Shown: piece after piece, positions 1 to 8,466 of the stretch
Position numbering within the stretch: the first letter of the stretch is position 1
How the letters are laid out: each line of letters starts with the position of its first letter
Source: Verrucomicrobiaceae bacterium UBA2429
Lineage (GTDB): Bacteria; Verrucomicrobiota; Verrucomicrobiia; Verrucomicrobiales; Verrucomicrobiaceae
Length of the DNA: 64,000 nt
Reading direction: 5' to 3'
NCBI GenBank assembly: GCA_002343505.1
Contig: DDQZ01000024.1
Span: 404-64,403, forward strand
The notes under the pieces: generated by a model
What the model saw: the letters and a program-made list of their open reading frames with translations, nothing else
Told to the model about the DNA's origin: nothing
Database searches by the model: none
Position numbers and translations under genes: made by a program

Positions 1-714
1 CTGCTCGGGCGTGAACACCTGCTCGAGCAGCGCGGCGAGCTGCACCTCGCCGAACACGCCGCGCGTCTTGACGTTCGTGAGCACCCGCTGCAGGCCGCCC
101 ACGTCGGCCGCCAGCTTGTTCATGTCGCCCAGGCCCTGGTGCACCTGCGCCAGCATCCTGGTCACGTTGCCGAAGCTCTCGGTCAATCGCGTCTCCAGGG
201 TGGCGTGCAGCTTCTCGTCGACGGTCGCGCGCATCTGTTCCAGCTTCTGCGCGTTGTCGGCCTGCAGCTTCTGCAGCTGCTGTTCCAGCGTGGCGCGCAT
301 CTCGCCGATGCGCTGCTCGTTGCGCTGGGTCAGTTCGGAAAGGCGCTGGCCCAGAGCGGCCTCGAAACGCTGCTGTCCTGCCGCGGCTTCGGCGCGCGCC
401 TTGCGCGCGTCCTCGCCGAGCGCCTCGCGCAGCACGTCCAGGCGCTGGTCGGTGGCGCGGGTGAACTCGTCCAGGCGCTGGTCCTGCCGCGCCGCCACCG
501 CCTGCAGCTGCGCGCCGAAGGCATCGATGCGCTGCGCCTGCGCGGCGGACAGGCTGTCGAGCTGCTGCCGCAGTTCGCCGCGGCCCTCGCGCTGTTCCTC
601 GCGCAGCGCCTGCTCCAGCCGCGCGTCCGGGCGGCGCAGCAGCAGCACCGCCAGCAGCACCACGGCCAGGCCGGACAGCAGCACGGCGAGGATCGGGAGG
701 AGGTCGTTCGTCAT
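1..714 (-). CDS. rmuC: RmuC-family DNA recombination protein (3' end outside window)
   Basis: Only the first 238 residues are in the window; the gene runs off the left edge. It begins with a membrane-anchor helix (about residues 5-26), continues as a long Gln/Glu/Arg-rich coiled coil, and the last visible residues contain GVFGEVQLAALLEQV, the conserved entry to the RmuC nuclease-like domain. RmuC proteins limit genome rearrangements. The start is the ATG at 714, directly before the membrane helix. The coding style and the divergent putP neighbour are Xanthomonadaceae-like, unlike the rest of the window, so this gene probably does not belong to the same genome. Confidence 0.85.
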   Translation of the reverse strand, partial: MTNDLLPILAVLLSGLAVVLLAVLLLRRPDARLEQALREEQREGRGELRQQLDSLSAAQAQRIDAFGAQLQAVAARQDQRLDEFTRATDQRLDVLREALGEDARKARAEAAAGQQRFEAALGQRLSELTQRNEQRIGEMRATLEQQLQKLQADNAQKLEQMRATVDEKLHATLETRLTESFGNVTRMLAQVHQGLGDMNKLAADVGGLQRVLTNVKTRGVFGEVQLAALLEQVFTPEQ

Positions 715-931
715 GCCGGCCAGTGTAGCCCGCGGCGTCTCACCGGCTGCGCCGGGCGGGACGTGCGACCATGATGCCGCACGGCAGGGGAAGCCGGGGC
801 GGGCGGCGTTGCGGCGATGGGATCGATGCGCCTGTGCCGCCGGTCTGCCATGCCGCGCCGGAAAGCGTGGCTTTGCTGCACCGCTTTCGGTCACACTCCG
901 CGCCACCCAGGCTTCCGACGGTGCCGCACGC

Positions 932-1342
932 ATGACCCTCAGCACGCCGCTGCTCGTGACGTTCTCCGCCTACCTGTTGCTGATGGTCGGCATCGGCTTC
1001 ATCGCCTGGCGGCGTACCCGGACCTTCGACGACTACATCCTCGGCGGCCGTTCGCTGGGCAGTTACGTCACCGCGCTGGCGGCGGGCGCGTCGGACATGA
1101 GCGGCTGGCTGATGATGGGCCTGCCCGGTGCGCTGTACTTGGGTGGCGCATCGGAGGCGTGGATCGCCGTTGGCCTGGTGATTGGCGCATGGTGCAACTG
1201 GAAGTACGTCGCCGGCCCGCTGCGCGTGTATACCGAGCGCGCGCGCAACGCGCTGACCCTGCCAGACTACTTCACGCATCGCTTCGCCGACGACACCCGC
1301 ATCCTGCGCATCCTCGCGGCGGTGGTGATCCTGGCGTTCGCG
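932..1342 (+). CDS. putP: Sodium/proline symporter PutP, N-terminal fragment, fused in frame to another gene
   Basis: The first 137 residues are a clean PutP/SSS-family N-terminus: first membrane helix, DDYILGGRSLGSYVTALA, then SDMSGWLMMGLPGALY, the sodium/proline-binding helices. Similarity ends at about residue 135, just after VVILAF. From there the frame continues without a stop to base 2920, but the residues are those of an unrelated polymerase/TPR protein. PutP is normally near 490-500 residues, so about three quarters are missing. The most likely explanation is a chimeric join between a proteobacterial and a verrucomicrobial sequence. A real fusion would lack the core of the transporter and is unlikely to work. 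Confidence 0.7.
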
Positions 1343-1365
1343 CTGGTGCTGGCGGCGCGGGGCGG
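1330..1365. other. Probable chimeric junction between two genomes
   Basis: Left of this interval are rmuC and putP of proteobacterial type. Right of it is an O-antigen-ligase-like gene followed by Verrucomicrobiota genes. Both halves share one reading frame and a membrane-helix-like, GC-rich stretch, which is the kind of short similarity on which an assembler could misjoin. The exact base cannot be fixed by eye. Confidence 0.65.
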
Positions 1366-2920
1366 CGTGGGGGAGCGGCTGCGCGGGATGGCGCTGGAGG
1401 GGGGCTCGGCCCCGGGCCTGAGGCTGGCGCTGGCGGAGGAGAGCCTGCGGGCGGCGGGAGCGGCGCCGCTGACGGGGTTCGGCGCGGGGAACTTCGGCGC
1501 GGTGTATGCGATGGTGACGCGGCTGCACCATCCGGTGTACCATGTGCTGCACCCGGAGAGTGACGTGGTGTGGCTGGTGTTTGAATGCGGGGTGCTGATG
1601 CTGCTGGCGGTGGTGATCCTGGCGGGCTGGTGGGCTTTCGAGTCGGGGCCGTGGACGCGCCAGGGCGAGGGAGGGCGGCGCGGGGCGCGGGCCGACCTGC
1701 GCCTGCGGCGCGCGGCGGGGATCGTGACGGGGCTGGCGCTGCTGCACGCGCTGTTCGATGTGCCGCTGCACCGCCCGGCTTATTTCATGGTGGCGGCGGT
1801 GACGGCGGCGCTGGCTCTGAAACCGGAGCGCTTGACGGCGGCGACAGGGCGCGCGGGGCGGTGTTTTTTCCGCTCGGCAGGGACGGCGGTGCTGGCGCTG
1901 GGGGCGGTGTATCTGGGGCTGCATCTGGGTGTGTGGTTGCCGCCCTCGGGGACGACGGCGGGGGTTTTGCATGACAGGGCGGTGGCGGAGTCTGCAGCGG
2001 GGCGGCACAGCGCGGCGCTGGCCGACATGGAGAAGGCGGTGGCGCTGGCGCCTTTGAATTTCCGCATGTACTTCCTGCGCGCGCAGCTCCAACTAAAGCT
2101 GCGCCAGCCCGCGGAACAGGCGCTGATGGATTTCAGCCGGGCGCGCGCTCTGGAGCCGGGCCACGCGGGGATGTGCTTTGACGAAGGGCTTTACTGGCTG
2201 GGTTTCAGGCCGCTCTTTGCCATCATCCCATGGCGCGAGTGCCTGCGCCGTGATCCGGAGGCGGCGCAGGGCATTCACGGCTTTTACCAGCGGATGCTGA
2301 ACTCGATGGGCCAGCATCCCGAGCTGGCGGAGCCGCTGTGGCAGCTCGCCAGCCAGGTGGAGCTGCAGATTCTTTACCTGCGCTCGGCTCCGGGCGGGGA
2401 GATGTGGCAGGCCAGGCTGGACAAGGTGCTGGCGGCCAATCCGCGCCTGCGCATGACGGACAAGGCGGGGCTGAGGATGATCTTCGACGCCTGGGCGCTG
2501 AAGGGCGACAGCACCAAGCTCGAGGCGGGCCTGCGCCAGCACCCCGAATGGCAGACGTACGGCTGGCGGCATCTGGCCGCCGCCGAGGCGCGCGAGGGGC
2601 GCTTCCGCGAGGCGTGCGACCTGGCCGCCGCGCATCTGCCCGCGTCCGCGCGCAGCACGAGCCTGGGGGTGGCGGACATCCCGCGCCTGGAGCGGGTGGT
2701 GCTGCTGAATCCGGAGGATGCCAGGCCGGCGGTGGAGCTTTATTACGCGCAACGGGCGTCTGGTGATTACAAGGCGGCGCTGCGGAACCTGGAAAAAATC
2801 GCCACGCTTCCGAATCCGCCCGACTTTCTCCAGCGTGAAATGGCGGCCATGCACATGCAACTTGAGGACTACCAGCGCGCGTGGGAGATTTTGCGCGGAA
2901 TCATCGGAGCATCCTCGTAG
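1343..2920 (+). CDS. O-antigen ligase/polymerase-like membrane protein with C-terminal TPR repeats, 5'-truncated
   Basis: About 525 residues remain. The first ~60 carry the pattern of the large periplasmic loop of O-antigen ligases: GFGAGNFGAVY, then HHPVYHVLHPESDVVWLVFECG (shown here as two conserved patches, a glycine-rich turn and an HP-E-D/E-G patch). Three or four membrane helices follow to about residue 210. The rest is helical TPR-like sequence that would sit in the periplasm. This architecture is common for Wzy/WaaL-like proteins in Verrucomicrobiota. The N-terminal membrane half is missing because of the join at about 1340, so substrate and start cannot be stated. Confidence 0.6.
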   Translation: MVLAARGGVGERLRGMALEGGSAPGLRLALAEESLRAAGAAPLTGFGAGNFGAVYAMVTRLHHPVYHVLHPESDVVWLVFECGVLMLLAVVILAGWWAFESGPWTRQGEGGRRGARADLRLRRAAGIVTGLALLHALFDVPLHRPAYFMVAAVTAALALKPERLTAATGRAGRCFFRSAGTAVLALGAVYLGLHLGVWLPPSGTTAGVLHDRAVAESAAGRHSAALADMEKAVALAPLNFRMYFLRAQLQLKLRQPAEQALMDFSRARALEPGHAGMCFDEGLYWLGFRPLFAIIPWRECLRRDPEAAQGIHGFYQRMLNSMGQHPELAEPLWQLASQVELQILYLRSAPGGEMWQARLDKVLAANPRLRMTDKAGLRMIFDAWALKGDSTKLEAGLRQHPEWQTYGWRHLAAAEAREGRFREACDLAAAHLPASARSTSLGVADIPRLERVVLLNPEDARPAVELYYAQRASGDYKAALRNLEKIATLPNPPDFLQREMAAMHMQLEDYQRAWEILRGIIGASS

Positions 2921-3041
2921 CGGCATGAAAGTCTCATTCATGTTCCGCTGAAGAGTCCTGCGGAAGATAAGACGCGGCATGAGCGCGGACACGCAAACCT
3001 AAAAGGCAGACAGCAGGAATGAATGAAAAAAAGAAACATGA

Positions 3042-3069
3042 TTGACGAGCGTGAGAATTAATTTATCAT
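3042..3069 (+). promoter_or_regulatory. Candidate sigma-70-type promoter for the NtrC-like regulator
   Basis: TTGACG at 3042-3047 and TATCAT at 3064-3069 are separated by 16 bases in an AT-rich gap, about 40 bases before the start codon at 3110. This is assigned from sequence only. Confidence 0.4.
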
Positions 3070-3109
3070 TCTTGATAATCAGCTTTGATTCCAAAAATTC
3101 TAATTTCTT

Positions 3110-4474
3110 ATGGCCAAACTAGTAATCATTGATGACGAGACCGCCATCCTGGAGCTCATGAGCAAGCTCTGCCGGGCAGCCGGCCACACCGTGTTTGGCT
3201 GCACGACGGGTCTGGATGGCATCAATGCGATCCGCACCCAGAAGCCCGAGCTTGTCATTGTGGATCTGCGCATTGGCGATGTGAACGGCCTCGATCTGGT
3301 GAGCATGTGCCACGAACAGTTCCCCGACACGGCGGTCATCATGGTGACAGGCCACGGCAGCGTGGAGACGGCGGTGGAAGCGATGCGGCTGGGCGCGTTT
3401 GACTACCTGACGAAGCCCTTCGATCTGGGGGATCTGATCAAGACGGTCAACCAGGCGCTGAACCGCAACAATCCCGGCACCCAGGCCGCGGCCATGCCGG
3501 TCACGACCAGTGTGCGCAGCCCCGGCGCCTCGAAGCTGATCGGCCACAGCGGAGCGGTGCAGCGCATTTTCGAGATTCTGCGCCGGGTGGCGGACAATGA
3601 CAGCCCGGTGCTGCTGGAGGGCGAGTTTGGCGTGGGCAAGCACATGGTGGCGCGCACGCTGCATGACTCGAGCCGGCGCGCGTCGGCGCCCTTCAAGGAG
3701 CTGCAATGCAGCGCCATGCCGGAGGACGCGCTGGAGGCCGAGCTCTTCGGCCACGCCAACGGCGCGCAGGGCATCTTCGGCCGCGCCACCGGTGGCACCG
3801 TGCATCTGGCCGAGGTGCATGTGCTGCCCGCGCGCATCCAGGCGCAGTTGAACACTTTCCTGGACGAGACACAAGCCCGCCGCAGCGCCTGGAACAACGG
3901 CGGCAGCCATTTCCGCCTTGTCAGCTCCACCACCGTCTCGCTGGAGGAGGAGGCCAAGGAGGGCCGCTTCCGCGAGGATCTTTTTTACAAGCTCTCGGTC
4001 GTGCCTTTGAAGATCCCGCCGCTGCGCGAGCGCCGCGAGGACATCAAACCGCTGGTGGACCACTTCCTCAAGGAGCTCTCCGACCGCATGGACGGGCGAC
4101 CATTCTCCATGGACAGCTACGCCTTTGAGTTCCTGGAGAAGTATTCCTGGCCCGGCAACATCTCCGAACTGCGCAACGCCGTCGAGCGCGCCTGCGCTTT
4201 CGCGGAAAACTACCGCGTCAAGCCCGCCGACCTGCCCGCGAAGGTCACCCAGCAGATCGAGGTGCCGACCACCAACGCCAGCAACGGCGTCACCCAGCTC
4301 CCCATCGGCTCCACACTGGATGACTTCATCCGCGGGCAGGAGCGCCTGTTCATCCAGGAGACGCTCAAGTACAACAACGGCTCCCGCGAGAAGACGGCCT
4401 CGATGCTTGGAGTCAGCATCGCCACGCTCTACCGCAAAATGGGACTCAACGTGGACCGCAAGACCACGGCGTAG
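3110..4474 (+). CDS. NtrC-type response regulator with degenerate AAA+ domain
   Basis: 454 residues. Receiver domain 1-120 is intact (D8, D9, phospho-acceptor D52, T80, K102). The AAA+ domain (about 143-370) keeps the Walker A lysine (GEFGVGK, K177) and the [10 protein letters not shown] and LRERREDI patches. It has lost two things a sigma-54 activator needs: the GAFTGA loop is deleted ([19 protein letters not shown], 212-229) and the Walker B acidic pair is changed ([10 protein letters not shown]234 in place of Asp). A Fis-type helix-turn-helix closes the protein (about 403-446). It is probably a phosphorylation-controlled DNA binder that does not remodel sigma-54 polymerase. No partner kinase gene is adjacent. 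It converges with xerD. Confidence 0.85.
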   Translation: MAKLVIIDDETAILELMSKLCRAAGHTVFGCTTGLDGINAIRTQKPELVIVDLRIGDVNGLDLVSMCHEQFPDTAVIMVTGHGSVETAVEAMRLGAFDYLTKPFDLGDLIKTVNQALNRNNPGTQAAAMPVTTSVRSPGASKLIGHSGAVQRIFEILRRVADNDSPVLLEGEFGVGKHMVARTLHDSSRRASAPFKELQCSAMPEDALEAELFGHANGAQGIFGRATGGTVHLAEVHVLPARIQAQLNTFLDETQARRSAWNNGGSHFRLVSSTTVSLEEEAKEGRFREDLFYKLSVVPLKIPPLRERREDIKPLVDHFLKELSDRMDGRPFSMDSYAFEFLEKYSWPGNISELRNAVERACAFAENYRVKPADLPAKVTQQIEVPTTNASNGVTQLPIGSTLDDFIRGQERLFIQETLKYNNGSREKTASMLGVSIATLYRKMGLNVDRKTTA

Positions 4475-4539
4475 GCGCGCGCGCCGTCACCCGCAGCGAA
4501 CCTATGACGGGCCTTGCCGCGCGGGAAGGGCGGGGCGCG

Positions 4540-5430
4540 TCAACCGCGCGGGTGGAATTTGCGGTGGACCTGCTTGAGTCGCTTCTGGTCCACATGCGTG
4601 TAAATCTGGGTGGTGCTGATGTCGGCGTGGCCGAGCATTTCCTGGATGACGCGGAGGTCGGCGCCGTTGTTGAGCAGGTGGGTGGCGAAACTGTGGCGCA
4701 GCAGGTGCGGATGCACGCGCTGCTCCAGCCCGGCATGAGCGGCGCGCTGTTTGACGATCTGCCAGACGCGGGCGCGCGTGAGCGTGCCGCCGCGCCGGTT
4801 TAAAAAGACATGGCTGCCCGTTTTCGGTCCGACCAGGGCGGGCCTACCGTGCTGGAGCCAGCCGGCCAGGGCCTCGCGCGCGGCTTGTCCAACGGGTGCG
4901 AGGCGGGTTTTGCCGCCTTTGCCGGTGACGCGGATCCAGCCTTCATCGAGGCTGAGATTTTCCAGGCGGGATTCGAGCAGCTCGCTGAGGCGCAGACCGC
5001 TGGCGTAGAAAAGCTCGAGCATGGCGCGGTCGCGCCGGTCGAGCGGGCCCGCGCCGGTGATGGACTCGACGAGGCGGCGGGCGTGCTCCTCATTGAGCGT
5101 GCCTGGCAGGTGCTTCTCCAGGCGCGGCGGCAGGATGGATTCGGCGGGGTCGCGGGCGAGGTGGCCGCGCTGGGCGAGCCAGCGGAAGAAGATTTTGACG
5201 GCGACGAGTTCGACGCGGGCGCTTGAGGCGGCGAGGCCGTCCTTTTTGCGCCGGGCGAGGAGGTCGGCGAGATGGGCGGTGGTGACACCGACGGGATCGG
5301 CGAGGTTTTTTTCCTGCTGGAACCAGGATGCCATGGACTCGAGCACGCGGCGCACCAGGAGCTGGTAATTCAGGGAGAGGCCGCGCTCGACGGCGAGGTG
5401 CTGGATGAAGCGCTCGATGAACTCGGTCAT
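4540..5430 (-). CDS. xerD: Tyrosine recombinase XerD/XerC family
   Basis: 296 residues, the usual length for XerC/XerD. The N-terminal SAM-like core-binding domain covers about 1-90 and the catalytic domain 110-290. The catalytic set is visible: Arg in SGLRLSE, Lys in [18 protein letters not shown] (His and Arg), [16 protein letters not shown] (His, nucleophile Tyr). The RIYTHVD-like ending and overall fit favour the XerD branch, which resolves chromosome dimers at dif together with XerC. It follows the secreted protein upstream by 27 bases. There is no transposon or phage context, so a housekeeping role is likely. Confidence 0.88.
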   Translation of the reverse strand: MTEFIERFIQHLAVERGLSLNYQLLVRRVLESMASWFQQEKNLADPVGVTTAHLADLLARRKKDGLAASSARVELVAVKIFFRWLAQRGHLARDPAESILPPRLEKHLPGTLNEEHARRLVESITGAGPLDRRDRAMLELFYASGLRLSELLESRLENLSLDEGWIRVTGKGGKTRLAPVGQAAREALAGWLQHGRPALVGPKTGSHVFLNRRGGTLTRARVWQIVKQRAAHAGLEQRVHPHLLRHSFATHLLNNGADLRVIQEMLGHADISTTQIYTHVDQKRLKQVHRKFHPRG

Positions 5431-5457
5431 GACGTGGGCGCGCGGCGGCTGGCGTGA

Positions 5458-6240
5458 TCACAAAGGGCGCAGGTAGCCATCGCAACGGTTGTGCCAGCCT
5501 GCGAGCCAGCGCTGCTCGTTGCGCGCGGGCGGCGAGTTGCGGACGCGCTCGGAGAGGACGCGTCTGGCGGAGGCGGCGAAGGCTGCCGGGGTGGGCGCGG
5601 TCATGCCTTCGAGCACCTGCAGCAGGCCCCAGCCGCGGCCTTGGTAGCGCTCGGCGGGGGCTGTGCCCTCGCCTTTGAAGTTCACATAGTCCATGAGGCA
5701 AAAGGCGCCCTCTGGCGTGGCTGCCAGGCCGTGAAAAATGGCGGCGACTTGCGCGGGCGCGCGCGCCTGGGCCTGCATCTTCGGCAGCGCGCGAGAGAGG
5801 CGGGCGAGTATGAAGTCAGTCTGGAGGGCGATGGTGGAGGAAAGGATGCGGCGCAGCTCGCGCAGGCGCGGGTCCTCGCGCGCGGCGTCAAAGGCGGCCT
5901 TGTCCGGCCAGGGGCAGGGTCCGCGCGTCCAGGCGGGCATGGCCGCGCCGCGCGCTTCGAGAAAGGCGGCGAGAGGCGGGAAACTCTCCTCAAAGGGGCC
6001 GCGCCGCCCAGCGGGATACCAGATGAAGTGGCCGATGCCCAGGGAGGCGAACTGCTCGCCGCTGTTCCAGCTCGTGAGTCCGGCCACGGTGCCGCCGCAT
6101 TCATTCTGCCAGACGCGCCGGCCGGCTTTCTCCAACTGGGCGGGCGTGAGGCGGACGACTGCGGGCGCGGAGGCCGGCGGCCACGGCGCGGCGGCGCAGG
6201 AGAAAAGGAGGCTGAGCAGCAGAAGCAGGGCGGTTTTCAT
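5458..6240 (-). CDS. Secreted protein of unknown function, lysozyme-like in composition
   Basis: 260 residues starting at the ATG at 6240, where a signal peptide follows at once (MKTALLLLLSLLFSCAAA). It is possibly a lipoprotein, because a Cys sits at the end of the hydrophobic core. The mature part is Trp/Gly-rich, with WQNECGGTVAGLTSWNSGE, SLGIGHFIWYP, DYVNFKGEG and RWLAGWHNRCDGYL. The conserved Glu next to a Trp/Gly-rich stretch recalls muramidase or chitosanase-like folds, but I do not recognise the family and no catalytic assignment is made. It is transcribed ahead of xerD. Confidence 0.6.
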   Translation of the reverse strand: MKTALLLLLSLLFSCAAAPWPPASAPAVVRLTPAQLEKAGRRVWQNECGGTVAGLTSWNSGEQFASLGIGHFIWYPAGRRGPFEESFPPLAAFLEARGAAMPAWTRGPCPWPDKAAFDAAREDPRLRELRRILSSTIALQTDFILARLSRALPKMQAQARAPAQVAAIFHGLAATPEGAFCLMDYVNFKGEGTAPAERYQGRGWGLLQVLEGMTAPTPAAFAASARRVLSERVRNSPPARNEQRWLAGWHNRCDGYLRPL

Positions 6241-6430
6241 GCGGAGATGCGGGTGCCACGCTACGCCGGAATGACGCGGGCGCAAAAACTGTGACACAGA
6301 CACTCCTGTCAGTGAGAACTGGACTGGCTGCCCCGGGACCAGCGTGGGAAAGGATGTCCGCGTCACAACTCCCCTGCCCCGAAGAAACCGGCGCTGGACG
6401 GCACGCGTCATGCGCTGATGATGGACGGGC

Positions 6431-7468
6431 ATGGCTGATGATGTGAAGATTTCGAAACGCAAGGCATTCCTCCCGGTCACGGAGGATCTGGAGAGTTACC
6501 TGGATCAATACGACCGGCTTTACTCGCTGCCGGCGACTTACGCGGACCTGCGCGGCTTCACGGAGAGCTACCCGCTGGATGACAAGCACGGGAATGCCAC
6601 GCACTGGGCCAGCGTGCTGTACCCGCAGGAAGTCCGGGAGCATCTTTATCCGCGCCTGACGAGCATCTACTCGCTGCTGCGCACGGGGGACATGCAGGCG
6701 GTGCCGCATTTGTTTGTGGAGCGGGTGGATTTTTGCGAATTCGGGAACTCGCGCCCCTTCCGGGTGCGAGTGGTAAACCAGTACAATGACAACTACGACC
6801 ACTTTTATCTCAAGGTGTCCGACGCGTCGCGCGTGTACGGCCTGGAGCTGGAGCATCTGCTGTCGCCGAACCGGATCAATTACCTGGCGCACGGCGGCAC
6901 GCTGGTGGAGGAGCACATCGCCGGCGTGCCGGGGGACGCCTTCATCCGCGATCATCTCGACCGCCCGGAGGTGAACCGGGTGCGCATCGCGAAGGAGTTC
7001 GTCAAATTCAGCGAGCGGTGCTTCATCCGCCTGCTGGGGGACATGCGCAGCTACAACTATGTGATAGACATCACGCCTGACTTCGAGGACGTGCAATACC
7101 GGGTGCGGGCGATTGATTTCGACCAGCAGAGCTACGAGGGGCGGCGGAACATTTACCTGCCGCAGTTTTTCAAGGAGAACAACGCGGTGGTGTGGCTGTG
7201 CGGGAAGCTGCTGAACCTGCCGACGATGCAGCAGTACCAGGACGAGGAGCGCAGCCTGATCGCACGCCGTTACCTTTCGGAGCACCAGCGACTGTCGGCG
7301 CTCATTGAGTGCATGAAAAAAAATCCGCGCGAGCCCCAGGACAAGGTTATCCAGCTCGCCAAGGAACTGGGCGAGCACCATCACACGAGCCGCTTTGACA
7401 ACTGCGACAGCATGGGCGCGATCGTGGAGACAAACCTCGAGGTGGCGCTGGCGCGGCATTTGATCTGA
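6431..7468 (+). CDS. Cytoplasmic protein of unknown function, possibly kinase-like
   Basis: 345 residues, no signal peptide or membrane segment. Around residues 155-240 it has LVEEHIAGVPGDAF, then FSERCFIRLLGDMRSYNYV and VRAIDFDQQSYEG. The spacing of a Gly-Asp/Asn motif and a later DFD resembles the catalytic and metal-binding loops of atypical small-molecule kinases. The N-terminal half is acidic and Tyr-rich and has no motif I know. It is divergent from the secreted protein at 6240, with 190 bases between them. The kinase suggestion is an inference. Confidence 0.6.
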   Translation: MADDVKISKRKAFLPVTEDLESYLDQYDRLYSLPATYADLRGFTESYPLDDKHGNATHWASVLYPQEVREHLYPRLTSIYSLLRTGDMQAVPHLFVERVDFCEFGNSRPFRVRVVNQYNDNYDHFYLKVSDASRVYGLELEHLLSPNRINYLAHGGTLVEEHIAGVPGDAFIRDHLDRPEVNRVRIAKEFVKFSERCFIRLLGDMRSYNYVIDITPDFEDVQYRVRAIDFDQQSYEGRRNIYLPQFFKENNAVVWLCGKLLNLPTMQQYQDEERSLIARRYLSEHQRLSALIECMKKNPREPQDKVIQLAKELGEHHHTSRFDNCDSMGAIVETNLEVALARHLI

Positions 7469-7477
7469 CAGGCCCGC

Positions 7478-7867
7478 TCACGCCAGGCCGAGCTCGGCCA
7501 CCTGGTCCTCGTCGAGGCCGAGGTAGTGCCCAAGCTCGTGCAGCCAGGTGATGCGCACCTCCTCACGGAAGACACTCATGTCGCGTCCGGCATGGTCCCA
7601 GAGATTGTCCACAAAAAGCCGGATGCGCGGCAGATGGCCGGGCATGTCCGGCTCCGGATCGGCCAGGGAGCAGCCTTCAAAGAGGCCGAGCAAGTCCTCA
7701 TCGAGGTCATCCTCGCCCGCCTCCATGCAGTCGGCCATGATCTCGGCCTCGGTGACGCAGGCCCGCGCGGCCTCCCGTATTTCGGCCGGCAGACGGCGCG
7801 CGGCGCGCTCAATGACTCCCTCGGCCACGCGCAGGAGGCGTGAGATATGCGCGTCTCCCAGGCTCAT
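7478..7867 (-). CDS. Putative zincin metallopeptidase (metallopeptidase family protein)
   Basis: 129 residues. The C-terminus carries HELGHYLGLDEDQ, an HExxHxxGxxE metal-binding motif, preceded by an acidic region and IRLFVDNLWDHAG. This is the pattern of the small cytosolic Zincin_1 family (formerly a DUF). No substrate is known for the family. It overlaps the upstream lipoprotein gene by four bases (ATGA at 7864-7867), so the two are translationally coupled. Confidence 0.75.
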   Translation of the reverse strand: MSLGDAHISRLLRVAEGVIERAARRLPAEIREAARACVTEAEIMADCMEAGEDDLDEDLLGLFEGCSLADPEPDMPGHLPRIRLFVDNLWDHAGRDMSVFREEVRITWLHELGHYLGLDEDQVAELGLA

Positions 7868-8328
7868 GGGTCGTAAAGAGTGCCTGCGCGGTTGGGTGAG
7901 TTGAAGTTGCTGCCGCCGAAGTCGCCCATGAAGTTGCCCATGACCTGGTTTCCCATGCCAGTCTGCCGGGCGCTGTTGTAGAGGCTGTTCTGGATGCCGC
8001 CCGCCATCGGCGGCACATTGGACACGGGTCGGTCAGGGGTGGGAATGTCGTTGGCCTTCAGCTCGCTCTGCGCCAGGGCGTGGCGGCTCCAGAGCTGGGT
8101 GTCCACCTTGTTGCGCACCCGTTTTTCAAGCTGCCCCAGCTCATGCTCGTGCTCCCAGTCGCTGATCTGCCCGCCGCGCCTGCGCTCCTCAAGCGCGGCG
8201 AACTCGGCCTGGTGCTCGGCGCGCACTTTGCGCTCCAGCGCGTCAAGCTCCTGCGGCGTGGGGGCGGTGCTTGCGCAGGCGGCCAGCAGCAGTGCGGCGG
8301 CGGAACAGGCGGCGTGGGTGAGTTTCAT
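7864..8328 (-). CDS. Hypothetical lipoprotein
   Basis: 154 residues. The signal peptide ends in a lipobox (LLAAC, Cys18), so it should be lipid-anchored. Residues 25-90 are charged and helical, probably a coiled coil (LDALERKVRAEHQAEFAALE). The C-terminal 55 residues are Gly/Asn/Met-rich and disordered. I do not recognise a family. It forms a two-gene unit with the downstream zincin. Confidence 0.65.
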   Translation of the reverse strand: MKLTHAACSAAALLLAACASTAPTPQELDALERKVRAEHQAEFAALEERRRGGQISDWEHEHELGQLEKRVRNKVDTQLWSRHALAQSELKANDIPTPDRPVSNVPPMAGGIQNSLYNSARQTGMGNQVMGNFMGDFGGSNFNSPNRAGTLYDP

Positions 8329-8466
8329 CGGGCGACTCTAAAACGGCGCGCGCGCGGGTTCAATGCAAACCCTGCCGCGCCGGCCGAGCGCCCGCTACCG
8401 GCAAAGAGATGGGCGCGGCAAGATTGTTCTTCCATCACCAGCGCGTACTGCCTCATGATCGCCATC

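Noticed and set aside
11..931. Long plus-strand open frame ahead of putP and a 211-codon frame at 139-774
   Set aside because: They lie antisense to rmuC, which has clear conserved motifs; the plus-strand translations are Ser/Arg/Cys-rich noise typical of reversed high-GC genes.
740..2092. 450-codon minus-strand frame across putP and the O-antigen-ligase-like gene
   Set aside because: His/Arg/Gln-rich composition, no motifs, and opposite to two recognisable proteins.
6290..6360. TGTGACAC and CTGTCAGTG elements between 6240 and 6431 as a further Pho box
   Set aside because: Half-sites are not 11 bases apart and the neighbouring genes have no phosphate link.
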